Below are positions 14,087-20,716 of a stretch of 24,421 nt of DNA, in pieces; position 1 is the first letter of the stretch, and every line of letters begins with the position of its first letter. Position numbers and translations under genes: made by a program. The stretch is from Deltaproteobacteria bacterium (GTDB lineage: Bacteria; UBA10199; SPLOWO2-01-44-7): NCBI GenBank assembly GCA_030688705.1, contig JAUYJH010000062.1, forward strand, positions 1 to 24,421, in the 5' to 3' direction. Under the pieces are notes generated by a model. That model was not told where the DNA came from and did not search any database. It saw only the letters and a list, made by a program, of their open reading frames with translations.

Positions 14087-15322
14087 TTACCTCCTTATTG
14101 ATTGATCGAGCGTGCATATCCCTCGGATCATCGAAAAGCAACCCTTTTCTGACAGCAAAATGTTGTCCAATGGCGATTTGCTGTTGTTACGAAGAGGAAC
14201 TCCGACAATATTCGCCAATTTGTTGACCTTTAATGAGCCTATTTCGGTTTCACGCATCAGGGCTTTGGCGCCATTGAGGGTTGCCATTTTCAAGACCGAT
14301 TCGGGGGTCAGCTCCGGATAGGTGTCGAGGACTATTTGCATCTGTCGGAGCATGCTTAAACTTTCATTGCTGGCGAGGCTGTCGGTTCCCAAAGCAACAT
14401 TTATTTCGGCATCGAGAAAAAACCCCATCGGGAAACGGTCGTGCTCAAAATAGGCGTGGCTTCCGGGGCAGTGGACCACAGTTGCTTCGGCGCGTAATAG
14501 AGCGGTGATGTCTTCATCTTCCAGATAATTGGCATGAATCGCCATGAAGCGATCGGGTAAAAGCCCAAGGCGCTCTAGATAATGAATCGGTGTTTCATTT
14601 TGAGAGGGGGGTGTTTTTCCCTTAAGCTGTAAAAATTCAAACAGAGGCCCGCAATTTTCTTTGAAGAGCAGAAACTCTTCGGCGCTTTCAGCGATGTGGA
14701 TGGAAAGAGGTGCTGATGCGCGGGTGTGCGGATGTGGTGATGTTAATTTTTGAAATATCTCCGGCAATAAAGAATAGGGTGCATGCGGTGTGGGGATGAT
14801 TTTGAATTTTAGTCCATGGTCCTTGGTCCATGGTCCTCGGTCCATTTTTCGCTTCGCTTCCTCGTAAAACTTTTCCGCCCGTTGTCTCTCTATCCCCATC
14901 ACTTCCAAATAAACAATCCCGTCGAGCGGTGAATCAAACAGCGGCTTCAAATCGGTGCCGACGCTGACATGATCCGCCACCGTTGTCGTGCCACCCGCCA
15001 GCAATTTTTGAATCCCGATTTTAATCGCCGCTTCGGTATCAGCCGGAGTCATTCCCAACTTGGCCCGCGTCAATTCATCGATCCACAAGACAAAAGAGCC
15101 GGGATAGGGGAGCGGTGCCGGCAGTTGCGATAATTCCAGATGGCAATGGCAGTTGATGAGGCCCGGAAGCAAAATGGTGTTGGAGAGATTGATTACTTCA
15201 CCGTCGTCAGAAAATTCTTTTTGCGGCGCAATCTGGACAATTTTCCCCCCCTCCACGCAAATCGCATGGTCTTTCAAAACGGGGCCTTCCATCGTCACAA
15301 TATACGGGGCTTTGATTAACAT
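14087..15322 (-). CDS. mqnX: Aminodeoxyfutalosine deaminase-type amidohydrolase (MqnX)
   Basis: A 411-residue amidohydrolase of the cytosine deaminase/TRZ-ATZ superfamily. Metal ligands are visible: HCH at about 59-61 after LLPGLIN, the IHIAES histidine, the HANYLEDED region and the aspartate of LGTDSLASNESLSM; VHCPGSHAYFEHDRFP is typical of the 6-amino-6-deoxyfutalosine deaminases. It would convert aminodeoxyfutalosine to futalosine, the step that follows MqnA/MqnE. ATG 15322 is chosen because it gives the normal N-terminus (MLIKAPYIVTMEG) and lies 1 nt after the mqnA stop; the frame is open further upstream inside mqnA. A GGTCC-type repeat is translated in frame at about residues 160-171 (DRGPWTKDHG). 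Confidence 0.85.
   Translation of the reverse strand: MLIKAPYIVTMEGPVLKDHAICVEGGKIVQIAPQKEFSDDGEVINLSNTILLPGLINCHCHLELSQLPAPLPYPGSFVLWIDELTRAKLGMTPADTEAAIKIGIQKLLAGGTTTVADHVSVGTDLKPLFDSPLDGIVYLEVMGIERQRAEKFYEEAKRKMDRGPWTKDHGLKFKIIPTPHAPYSLLPEIFQKLTSPHPHTRASAPLSIHIAESAEEFLLFKENCGPLFEFLQLKGKTPPSQNETPIHYLERLGLLPDRFMAIHANYLEDEDITALLRAEATVVHCPGSHAYFEHDRFPMGFFLDAEINVALGTDSLASNESLSMLRQMQIVLDTYPELTPESVLKMATLNGAKALMRETEIGSLKVNKLANIVGVPLRNNSKSPLDNILLSEKGCFSMIRGICTLDQSIRR
14812..14844. repeat. GGTCC-type repeat inside mqnX
   Basis: Tandem variants of the heptamer-like unit GGTCCATGGTCCTTGGTCC occur in frame within the coding region. The translated peptide lies between the helix KFYEEAKRKM and the strand LKFKIIPTPHAPYS, so it probably lengthens a surface loop. 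It is related to the copies at 15684-15771, 16089-16166 and 20681-20715. Confidence 0.8.
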
Positions 15323-15323
15323 T

Positions 15324-16085
15324 TTATATCCATTTAAGAGGAAAAATTTCTTTCTTCTCCAACTCCCACCAATATTTTTGAAAGAGTTGGATTCCCTCTT
15401 TTTGTTTGGGGCCCACTTCATAGACCAGCTGCCGCCAATATTTTAATAGTTTTGGATCGGTCGATATTTTTTCCAGATTTTCTAAATTTTTTTGGGCTTG
15501 AGTGATGAGTTTTTGTTTCCATTCTTTTCCGATGATCTGATTTTTCGTCATCCAGCAGGCATAAACAAACGGAAGGCCGGTCCATTCGGTCCAGGCCTGG
15601 CCTAAATCGAGGGCCGGTTTATCGCCCTGTTCCCAGACTTTGTCGCCGATGAGTAAGGCGGCATCGCAGAGAACATCACTGGAATGGACAAAGGACCAAG
15701 GACCGTGGACCATGGACCGACAACTTTTCTGCTTTTGGTCCATTGTCCCTTGTCCATTGTCCTTGGTCCAATAATGGAGGAGGATTTTTAACAAAGCTAC
15801 CGATGTTTTGGATTCGGTATCCAATGAAATCGTACGGATATTTTTGACATCCGTTGTTTTGTTAAAGAATAACTTTACCGTATCGACTGGGCCGAAACTG
15901 CCTATCCCCACCCCCTCCAATATATATAATGAAGGGTCTTCAAAGGCGGCCACAATGGGGGCCAAAATAATGTCATCGGGACCGGCCAAACGGGGCAATT
16001 GGGAAGGGGGGGCCCAATAGATATCACAATCCAGGTACGCTGTTAGGGGAATGGCGTTTTTATAGGGGACAGAGCCTAGTTTCAT
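15324..16085 (-). CDS. mqnA: Chorismate dehydratase MqnA
   Basis: A 253-residue protein of the MqnA family, which dehydrates chorismate to 3-[(1-carboxyvinyl)oxy]benzoate in the first step of the futalosine menaquinone pathway. Family marks are MKLGSVPYKNAIPL at the N-terminus, the GSFGPVDTVKLFF strand, ISLDTESKTSVALLKILL, ALLIGDKVW and DLGQAWTEWTGLPFVYACW. The ATG at 16085 is used; translation from an earlier in-frame start would read through a repeat. Two repeats of one family interfere with this gene: one is translated in frame at about residues 105-134 (between HYW and SDVLCDAALLIGD), and one separates the start codon from a good Shine-Dalgarno sequence. The gene heads the minus-strand operon, with 1 nt to mqnX. 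Despite the insertion the flanking family motifs are intact. Confidence 0.9.
   Translation of the reverse strand: MKLGSVPYKNAIPLTAYLDCDIYWAPPSQLPRLAGPDDIILAPIVAAFEDPSLYILEGVGIGSFGPVDTVKLFFNKTTDVKNIRTISLDTESKTSVALLKILLHYWTKDNGQGTMDQKQKSCRSMVHGPWSFVHSSDVLCDAALLIGDKVWEQGDKPALDLGQAWTEWTGLPFVYACWMTKNQIIGKEWKQKLITQAQKNLENLEKISTDPKLLKYWRQLVYEVGPKQKEGIQLFQKYWWELEKKEIFPLKWI
15684..15771. repeat. GGTCC-type hairpin repeat translated within mqnA
   Basis: The arms run from TGGACAAAGGACCAAGGACC to the reverse-oriented GTCCATTGTCCTTGGTCC around a central ACAACTTTTCTGCTTTT. The length keeps the reading frame and adds about 29 residues (YWTKDNGQGTMDQ...SMVHGPWSFVHS) not expected in MqnA. Confidence 0.85.
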
Positions 16086-16088
16086 ATC

Positions 16089-16166
16089 TGGACCAAGGAC
16101 CATGGACAAGGGACCACGGACCCTAAAGAAGAGGTCCGTAGTCCACGGTCCATAGTCTTTGGTCCC
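16089..16166. repeat. GGTCC-type hairpin repeat in the mqnA leader
   Basis: Two 33-nt arms, starting GGACCAAAGACTATGGACC and ending CATGGTCCTTGGTCC on the minus strand, pair at 27 positions plus three G-U pairs around a short TTCTTTA loop. The hairpin ends 4 nt before the mqnA ATG. Confidence 0.85.
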
Positions 16167-16174
16167 CTATCAAA

Positions 16175-16180
16175 CTCCTT
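16175..16180 (-). promoter_or_regulatory. Displaced Shine-Dalgarno sequence of mqnA
   Basis: AAGGAG on the minus strand lies 89 nt before the mqnA ATG, directly upstream of the hairpin repeat (TTTGATA, then the first arm). No other purine-rich site lies near the ATG. If the hairpin folds, the site comes within about 12-13 nt of the start codon. Confidence 0.5.
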
Positions 16181-16209
16181 GCCATCGATAAAGCCTTATG
16201 TTACCCCTC

Positions 16210-16260
16210 ACCCGTTTTTAAGCGGGAATGCAAAGTGGGCGGTTGGCCCGCTTTTTTTTT
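16210..16260 (+). promoter_or_regulatory. rimP leader: terminator-like hairpin with a competing upstream hairpin
   Basis: GTGGGC (16235-16240) pairs with GCCCGC (16246-16251) across a GGTTG loop, is extended by AAA/TTT, and is followed by nine T residues, 4 nt before the rimP ATG. This AAAGTGGGC...GCCC-poly-T arrangement is the known conserved leader of rimP genes (rimP-leader). Upstream, CCCG (16211-16214) can pair with CGGG (16223-16226). AGCGGG (16221-16226) can instead pair with CCCGCT (16247-16252), excluding the first hairpin, so the leader could work as an attenuator of the whole operon. Confidence 0.7.
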
Positions 16261-16263
16261 GCA

Positions 16264-16824
16264 ATGAACATAAAAGATATTCTTGAAAAGATTGAAGTTT
16301 TGACGGCGCCGATCTTGGAAAATCTGGGGCTTGAGCTTATTGAAAGGGAATTTGTTTCTGAACAGGGGCGCTGGGTGTTAAGGCTCTATATTGATCGGGT
16401 TGTGCAGGAAGGGGGCCCCGTCACAATCGATGATTGTGCGACCGCCTCTCGGGCAATGAGTGCCATGATGGATATTGAAAACCCGATACCCGGCTCTTAT
16501 TCCCTGGAAGTCTCATCCCCCGGCTTGGAGAGGCCTTTAAGGCGAAAAAAAGATTTTGAACGGTTTGTGGGGGAAACGGTCAGTCTTAAGACCCACTACC
16601 CGATTCCTAGCTCGCGAAGCGAGCGAGAGGGGGAGGCTCCGGTGGCTTTGCCGCCGGAGGGGGCGACGCGAGCCCCTGTAATAGCCCGCCATACCTTTAC
16701 GGCGGTCCGGTTGCAGGGGGTACAAGAAGAAAATATTATTGTGCGGGATGATGAAAAAGAGTGGATCATTCCGCTGGAAGCCGTCAAAAAAGCAAAACTG
16801 AAAATTCAGAAGGAGAATTTATGA
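16264..16824 (+). CDS. rimP: Ribosome maturation factor RimP
   Basis: A 186-residue RimP, needed for maturation of the 30S subunit. The N-terminal domain shows LENLGLELIEREFVSEQGRWVLRLYID and VTIDDCATASRAMSAMMD, then the signature YSLEVSSPGLERPLRRKKDF. The C-terminal SH3-like domain is interrupted: at about residues 115-137, between VSLKTHYPI and HTFTAVRLQGV, lies a peptide (RSEREGEAPVALPPEGA) encoded by a dispersed palindromic repeat. The ATG at 16264 lies directly after the poly-T of the leader hairpin; an earlier in-frame start at 16228 would include the hairpin and is rejected. Its TGA overlaps the nusA ATG. First gene of the rimP-nusA-infB-nrnA-truB series. Confidence 0.93.
   Translation: MNIKDILEKIEVLTAPILENLGLELIEREFVSEQGRWVLRLYIDRVVQEGGPVTIDDCATASRAMSAMMDIENPIPGSYSLEVSSPGLERPLRRKKDFERFVGETVSLKTHYPIPSSRSEREGEAPVALPPEGATRAPVIARHTFTAVRLQGVQEENIIVRDDEKEWIIPLEAVKKAKLKIQKENL
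16607..16675. repeat. Palindromic repeat translated within rimP
   Basis: The outer arms GCTCGCG / CGCGAGC and an inner hairpin CTCCGGTGGC-TTT-GCCGCCGGAG, with a further small hairpin GCTCGCGAAGCGAGC, make a highly structured GC-rich insert. It keeps the rimP frame. The translation resembles the 'SRSEREGEAP' peptide met in proteins of other repeat-rich bacteria. Confidence 0.75.
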
Positions 16825-18398
16825 CAACAGAAGCAAAGGCGACAGAAACGAAAATAAAATCGGCAAAACCGAAATCGGTCAAGGCGAAGTCGAAACAGAA
16901 GGGAAAAGTTAAAAACAAAATGTTTGTGGAGCTCGATCGGGTTTTGGATCAGATCTCTCGGGACAAAAACATCCCCAAACCCAAACTGATCGAAGCCATC
17001 GAACACGCTTTCTTGAGCGCGGCCCGTAAAAAGTGGGGACACTTGGGTGAGCTGGAGGCCCACTACAGCGAGGAAAACGGCGAAATCGAACTTTTTCAAT
17101 TTAAAACGGTCACAGACGACATCACCGATCCCAATACGCAAATGACTTTAAAGGCGGCGCAGGCGCTCGACCCCGATGTGCAAGAGGGGGACAGCATCGG
17201 CGTGAAAATGGATTCTTCCGAATTCGGCCGCATTGCCGCGCAAGCCGCCAAACAGGTGATCATCACCAAGGTCCGCGATGCCGAGCGAGACCTGATCTAT
17301 AACGAATACAAAGATCGCGTGGGTGAATTGGTGACCGGCACCGTAAGACGTTATGAAAAAGGGGATTTGATCATCGATCTGGGCCGTTCCGAGGCTTCCA
17401 TCCCCAGAACCGAGCAGGTCCCGACCGAACACTACAAAATGGGGGAGAGGGTGCAGGCCTACTTCGTGGAAATCAATCCGCACGCGCGGGGCTCCATGAT
17501 TGTTCTGTCGAGAAGACACCCCAATCTGGTCCGAAAACTTTTTGAGATGGAGGCCCCCGAGGTCTCCGACAACACGGTGGAGATCAAGAGCGTCGCCAGA
17601 GAACCGGGCGTGCGCGCCAAAATCGCCGTCACTTCCAAAGATTCCGATGTCGATCCGGTGGGGGCCTGCGTTGGGGTGAAGGGTTCCCGCGTGCAGAGCG
17701 TGGTGCAGGAATTGAGGGGCGAGAAAATCGATATCGTCATGTGGGATGAAGACCCGGCCCGTTTTGTCTGCAACGCCATTGCCCCCGCGGAAGTGGTCAA
17801 GGTGATCATCAAAGAGAGAGAGCGTTCCATGGAGGTGGTGGTTCCCGACGATCAGCTCTCTTTGGCCATCGGGCGCAAGGGGCAGAATGTCCGTCTTGCC
17901 GCCCAGTTGAGCGGCTGGAATATCGATGTGTACAGCGAAACCCGCGTGCAGGAACAATCCAACCGATGCAAGGCGATTTTGGTCAAGGTGCTGGGTATTG
18001 ATGACAGCAACGCGATTATTCTGTATGCTCACGGTTTCAGAAATTTTGAAGATATCGCCCATATCGATTGGGAAAAATTCAAGGAAGTGCCGGGGGTCGG
18101 CGCCGAAAAATTAAAAGAGATCAAAGAAGCGGCCGAAAAGGCCGTGAAAGAGGGCCAATCCACTCATGCTTTAATGGCGGTCTTGCAAGTGCAAGATGAA
18201 GAACGCAAGGCGAAGGAAAGGGCGGAGAAAGAAGAAAAAGAGGCCGGCGAGGCAAAAACAGCCAGAGAGTTGGCGGAAGCGGCCTTCTCCAAACCGAAGG
18301 AAGAAACTCAAGAAGAAACGAAGAGAGAGTCCGGGGAAGAGATCAAGGCGGAGGAAGAGACCAAAGAGGAAGAGACCAAAAAGGAGACGAATGGATAG
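16821..18398 (+). CDS. nusA: Transcription termination/antitermination factor NusA
   Basis: A 525-residue NusA, which binds RNA polymerase and nascent RNA to control pausing, termination and antitermination. After a Lys-rich N-terminal extension of about 33 residues that is not typical of the family come the NusA N-terminal domain (LDQISRDKNIPKPKLIEAIE), an S1 domain (about 165-230, GTVRRYEKGDLIIDLG), and two KH domains (GACVGVKGSRVQSVVQEL and LAIGRKGQNVRLAAQLSGWNI). A helix-hairpin-helix C-terminal domain follows (about 395-440, EDIAHIDWEKFKEVPGVGAEKL), then a strongly acidic Glu/Lys tail of about 70 residues. AAGGAG lies 6 nt before the ATG, which overlaps the rimP stop. The end overlaps infB by 8 bp. 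Confidence 0.96.
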   Translation: MTTEAKATETKIKSAKPKSVKAKSKQKGKVKNKMFVELDRVLDQISRDKNIPKPKLIEAIEHAFLSAARKKWGHLGELEAHYSEENGEIELFQFKTVTDDITDPNTQMTLKAAQALDPDVQEGDSIGVKMDSSEFGRIAAQAAKQVIITKVRDAERDLIYNEYKDRVGELVTGTVRRYEKGDLIIDLGRSEASIPRTEQVPTEHYKMGERVQAYFVEINPHARGSMIVLSRRHPNLVRKLFEMEAPEVSDNTVEIKSVAREPGVRAKIAVTSKDSDVDPVGACVGVKGSRVQSVVQELRGEKIDIVMWDEDPARFVCNAIAPAEVVKVIIKERERSMEVVVPDDQLSLAIGRKGQNVRLAAQLSGWNIDVYSETRVQEQSNRCKAILVKVLGIDDSNAIILYAHGFRNFEDIAHIDWEKFKEVPGVGAEKLKEIKEAAEKAVKEGQSTHALMAVLQVQDEERKAKERAEKEEKEAGEAKTARELAEAAFSKPKEETQEETKRESGEEIKAEEETKEEETKKETNG

Positions 18399-20679
18399 TC
18401 CCGACAAAAAATCGGTGGATGAAAAAAGGGTAAAACCGACCGTCATTCGGCGGCGCGCCAAAGAGACCCCTCCGGAACCGGCGGCACCGCAAACTCCCGC
18501 CGCGAAGGCGGCTGCTCCGGCCGCAAAGCAGCCGGAAAGGGTGACGGCTCCCCGCGTCGGTTTAAGGCCGGTCGGCCATATTCAATTGCCGCAGACCCCT
18601 TCGTCGCAGCCCAAAACGGGCGCGGCACAACCCTCCGGCCCGGGTGCTTTTCCGCCCGCCCCTGAAAAAGAAGATAAATTCAAAAAAGTTGTCGCCCCCA
18701 AAAAGAAAAAATCGAAAGCCGAGCTGGAACTGGAAGATATACAGAGAGCCGGCGGGTTAAAGCAATTCGCGCAAAAAACACTCGAAGAAGTCGTGGCCGG
18801 GGAACCCGAAGAGACATGGGAGCCCGCCATCGAAAGAGTTTTTGAACCGAGTCTGGCCGTCGGGCGCAGAAAAAAACATCCGCGCCGTGAATTCAAAAAA
18901 ACAACCGTCACGGAAACCAATGTGACCAAAAAAGTGATCCGCATGGAAAACGCGGTCACCGTTTCGGAATTATCCCAAAAAATGGGGATCAAGTCGTCCG
19001 AGATCATCCGCAAACTGATGAATCTGGGGGTGATGGTCACGGCCAACCAGGGACTGGATGTCGATACGGCAACGCTCATCGCCACCGATTACGGTTATGA
19101 AATTCAACACACCGCTTTCAAAGAAGAAGAGGTTTTGGAGGAGGCCCCCACGGAGGAAAAAACAGAGCTCCGTTTGCGCGCCCCCGTTGTGACCGTGATG
19201 GGGCATGTCGATCACGGCAAAACATCCTTGCTCGATGCCATTCGCAAAACCAAAGTGACCGAAGGAGAGGCCGGCGGCATCACACAGCATATCGGCGCTT
19301 ATCAGGTGGCTCTTCCCAAGGGGAATATCACATTTATCGATACGCCCGGCCATCAGGCTTTTACCAAAATGCGGGCGCGCGGCGCGCAGGTGACCGATAT
19401 TGTGGTGCTTGTGGTCGCCGCCGATGACGGTATCATGCCGCAAACCATAGAGGCGATAGACCATGCCAAGGCCGCGGGCGTTCCGATCATCGTGGCAGTC
19501 AATAAAATCGACAAACCGCAGGCCGATGCCGAAAAAGTGAAAAGGGCTTTGACGGAACACGGGCTTGTCCCCGAAGAATGGGGGGGGGATGTTATTTGCG
19601 TCGGCACCTCCGCCACAACGGGGCAGGGGTTGGACACGCTGCTCGAAATGCTTCTTTTGACCGCCGAGGTGAAAGAGCTCAAGGCCAATTTTCTGGGAAA
19701 TGCCAAGGGGGCCGTCATTGAATCGCGCCTCGATCGGGGCCGCGGTCCGGTGGCGACCGTTTTGGTGCAAAAAGGAACTTTAAAGACGGGCCATTACGCC
19801 GTGGCAGGGACCAGTTATGGACGCATCCGCGCGATGGTTTCCGCGGATGGGGAGCAGGTGAAAGAGGCTCCTCCCGCGACGCCGGTCGAAGTGGTGGGGC
19901 TGAATACCGTTCCCGAAGCGGGCGAGGAATTTTTTGTGGTCGAGGATGAACGCGACGCCAGGCGGGTTGTGGAAACGCGAAGCACCAAAAGACGGCAGAA
20001 CGATCTGGTCAAGACAGTCAAAATTTCATTGGAAGATTTGCAGCAACAAATCGCCCGCGGCGAGTCGCATGAATTGCCCCTGATTGTGAAGGCCGATGTG
20101 GCCGGTTCCACGGAAGCGGTCATCCAGTCTCTGGAAAAACTCTCCACGGAAAAAGTGGCCGTCAGGATTTTGCACTCCGGCACCGGCGGCATTACCGAAA
20201 GCGATGTCATGCTGGCCCGCGCTTCCCACGCGGTTATTTTTGGTTTCAACGTGGCCCCCGAAGGGAAAGCGAGAAGTTTGGCCGAACATGAGGGAATCGA
20301 TATCCGCATCCACTCCATCATTTATGAAATGATTGACGACGTCAAAAAGGCGATGGAAGGTCTGCTCAAACCGACAGTCACCGAGAAATTTTTGGGAAGG
20401 GCCAATGTCAAACAGATTTTCAAAGTTTCCAAAGTCGGTTCCATCGCCGGTTGCGGTGTGACGGAGGGGACCATCAAACGGAACGCCTTGGTCCGCCTGA
20501 TTCGGGACGGCGCCATTGTCCATCAGGGAAAAATAGTGTCGCTCAAACGGTTTAAAGAAGATGCCAAAGAGGCGACCAGCGGCATGGAATGCGGCATCGG
20601 GCTTGAAAACTTCAATGACATTAAAGCAGGCGATGTGATTGAGGCCTTCCAGAGAGAAGAGACGGCGCAAACACTTTGA
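18391..20679 (+). CDS. infB: Translation initiation factor IF-2
   Basis: A 762-residue IF-2, the GTPase that brings initiator tRNA to the 30S subunit. The N-terminal part (to about 180) is low-complexity, rich in Ala, Pro and Lys. The IF2_N-like segment VTVSELSQKMGIKSSEIIRKL precedes the G domain with GHVDHGKT (271-278), DTPGH (317-321) and NKID (from 371); the domain II, III and IV segments follow to the end. The ATG at 18391 has AAGGAG 4 nt upstream inside the end of nusA. The frame is open another 195 bp upstream but there encodes an Arg/Lys artefact of the nusA tail read out of frame. No ylxR gene lies between nusA and infB. Confidence 0.97.
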   Translation: MDSPDKKSVDEKRVKPTVIRRRAKETPPEPAAPQTPAAKAAAPAAKQPERVTAPRVGLRPVGHIQLPQTPSSQPKTGAAQPSGPGAFPPAPEKEDKFKKVVAPKKKKSKAELELEDIQRAGGLKQFAQKTLEEVVAGEPEETWEPAIERVFEPSLAVGRRKKHPRREFKKTTVTETNVTKKVIRMENAVTVSELSQKMGIKSSEIIRKLMNLGVMVTANQGLDVDTATLIATDYGYEIQHTAFKEEEVLEEAPTEEKTELRLRAPVVTVMGHVDHGKTSLLDAIRKTKVTEGEAGGITQHIGAYQVALPKGNITFIDTPGHQAFTKMRARGAQVTDIVVLVVAADDGIMPQTIEAIDHAKAAGVPIIVAVNKIDKPQADAEKVKRALTEHGLVPEEWGGDVICVGTSATTGQGLDTLLEMLLLTAEVKELKANFLGNAKGAVIESRLDRGRGPVATVLVQKGTLKTGHYAVAGTSYGRIRAMVSADGEQVKEAPPATPVEVVGLNTVPEAGEEFFVVEDERDARRVVETRSTKRRQNDLVKTVKISLEDLQQQIARGESHELPLIVKADVAGSTEAVIQSLEKLSTEKVAVRILHSGTGGITESDVMLARASHAVIFGFNVAPEGKARSLAEHEGIDIRIHSIIYEMIDDVKKAMEGLLKPTVTEKFLGRANVKQIFKVSKVGSIAGCGVTEGTIKRNALVRLIRDGAIVHQGKIVSLKRFKEDAKEATSGMECGIGLENFNDIKAGDVIEAFQREETAQTL

Positions 20680-20680
20680 T

Positions 20681-20715
20681 AGGACAGAGGACCATGGACC
20701 GAAGACAGAAGACCC
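20681..20715. repeat. Short GGTCC-type repeat between infB and nrnA
   Basis: AGGACAGAGGACCATGGACC and GAAGACAGAAGACCC fill the 37-bp gap between the infB stop and the nrnA ATG. It is one arm only of the family seen around mqnA, and there is no clear ribosome binding site left for nrnA. Confidence 0.6.
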
Positions 20716-20716
20716 A

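Noticed and set aside
16089..16166. Small frame in the mqnA leader hairpin (starting at 16153) ending in ATGA overlap with mqnA, as a leader peptide
   Set aside because: It translates only the repeat and has no suitably spaced ribosome binding site; overlap with the mqnA start may be chance.
17148..18062. 304-codon open frame on the minus strand across nusA
   Set aside because: It is the antisense of a well-conserved gene, its translation is His/Asp-rich without any family pattern, and it has no ribosome binding site.
18196..18390. N-terminal extension of infB with an Arg/Lys-rich peptide
   Set aside because: It is the acidic nusA tail read in another frame. The ATG at 18391 has a proper ribosome binding site.
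18970..19770. 266-codon open frame on the minus strand across infB
   Set aside because: Antisense shadow of the IF-2 G domain, caused by codon bias; no recognisable protein features.
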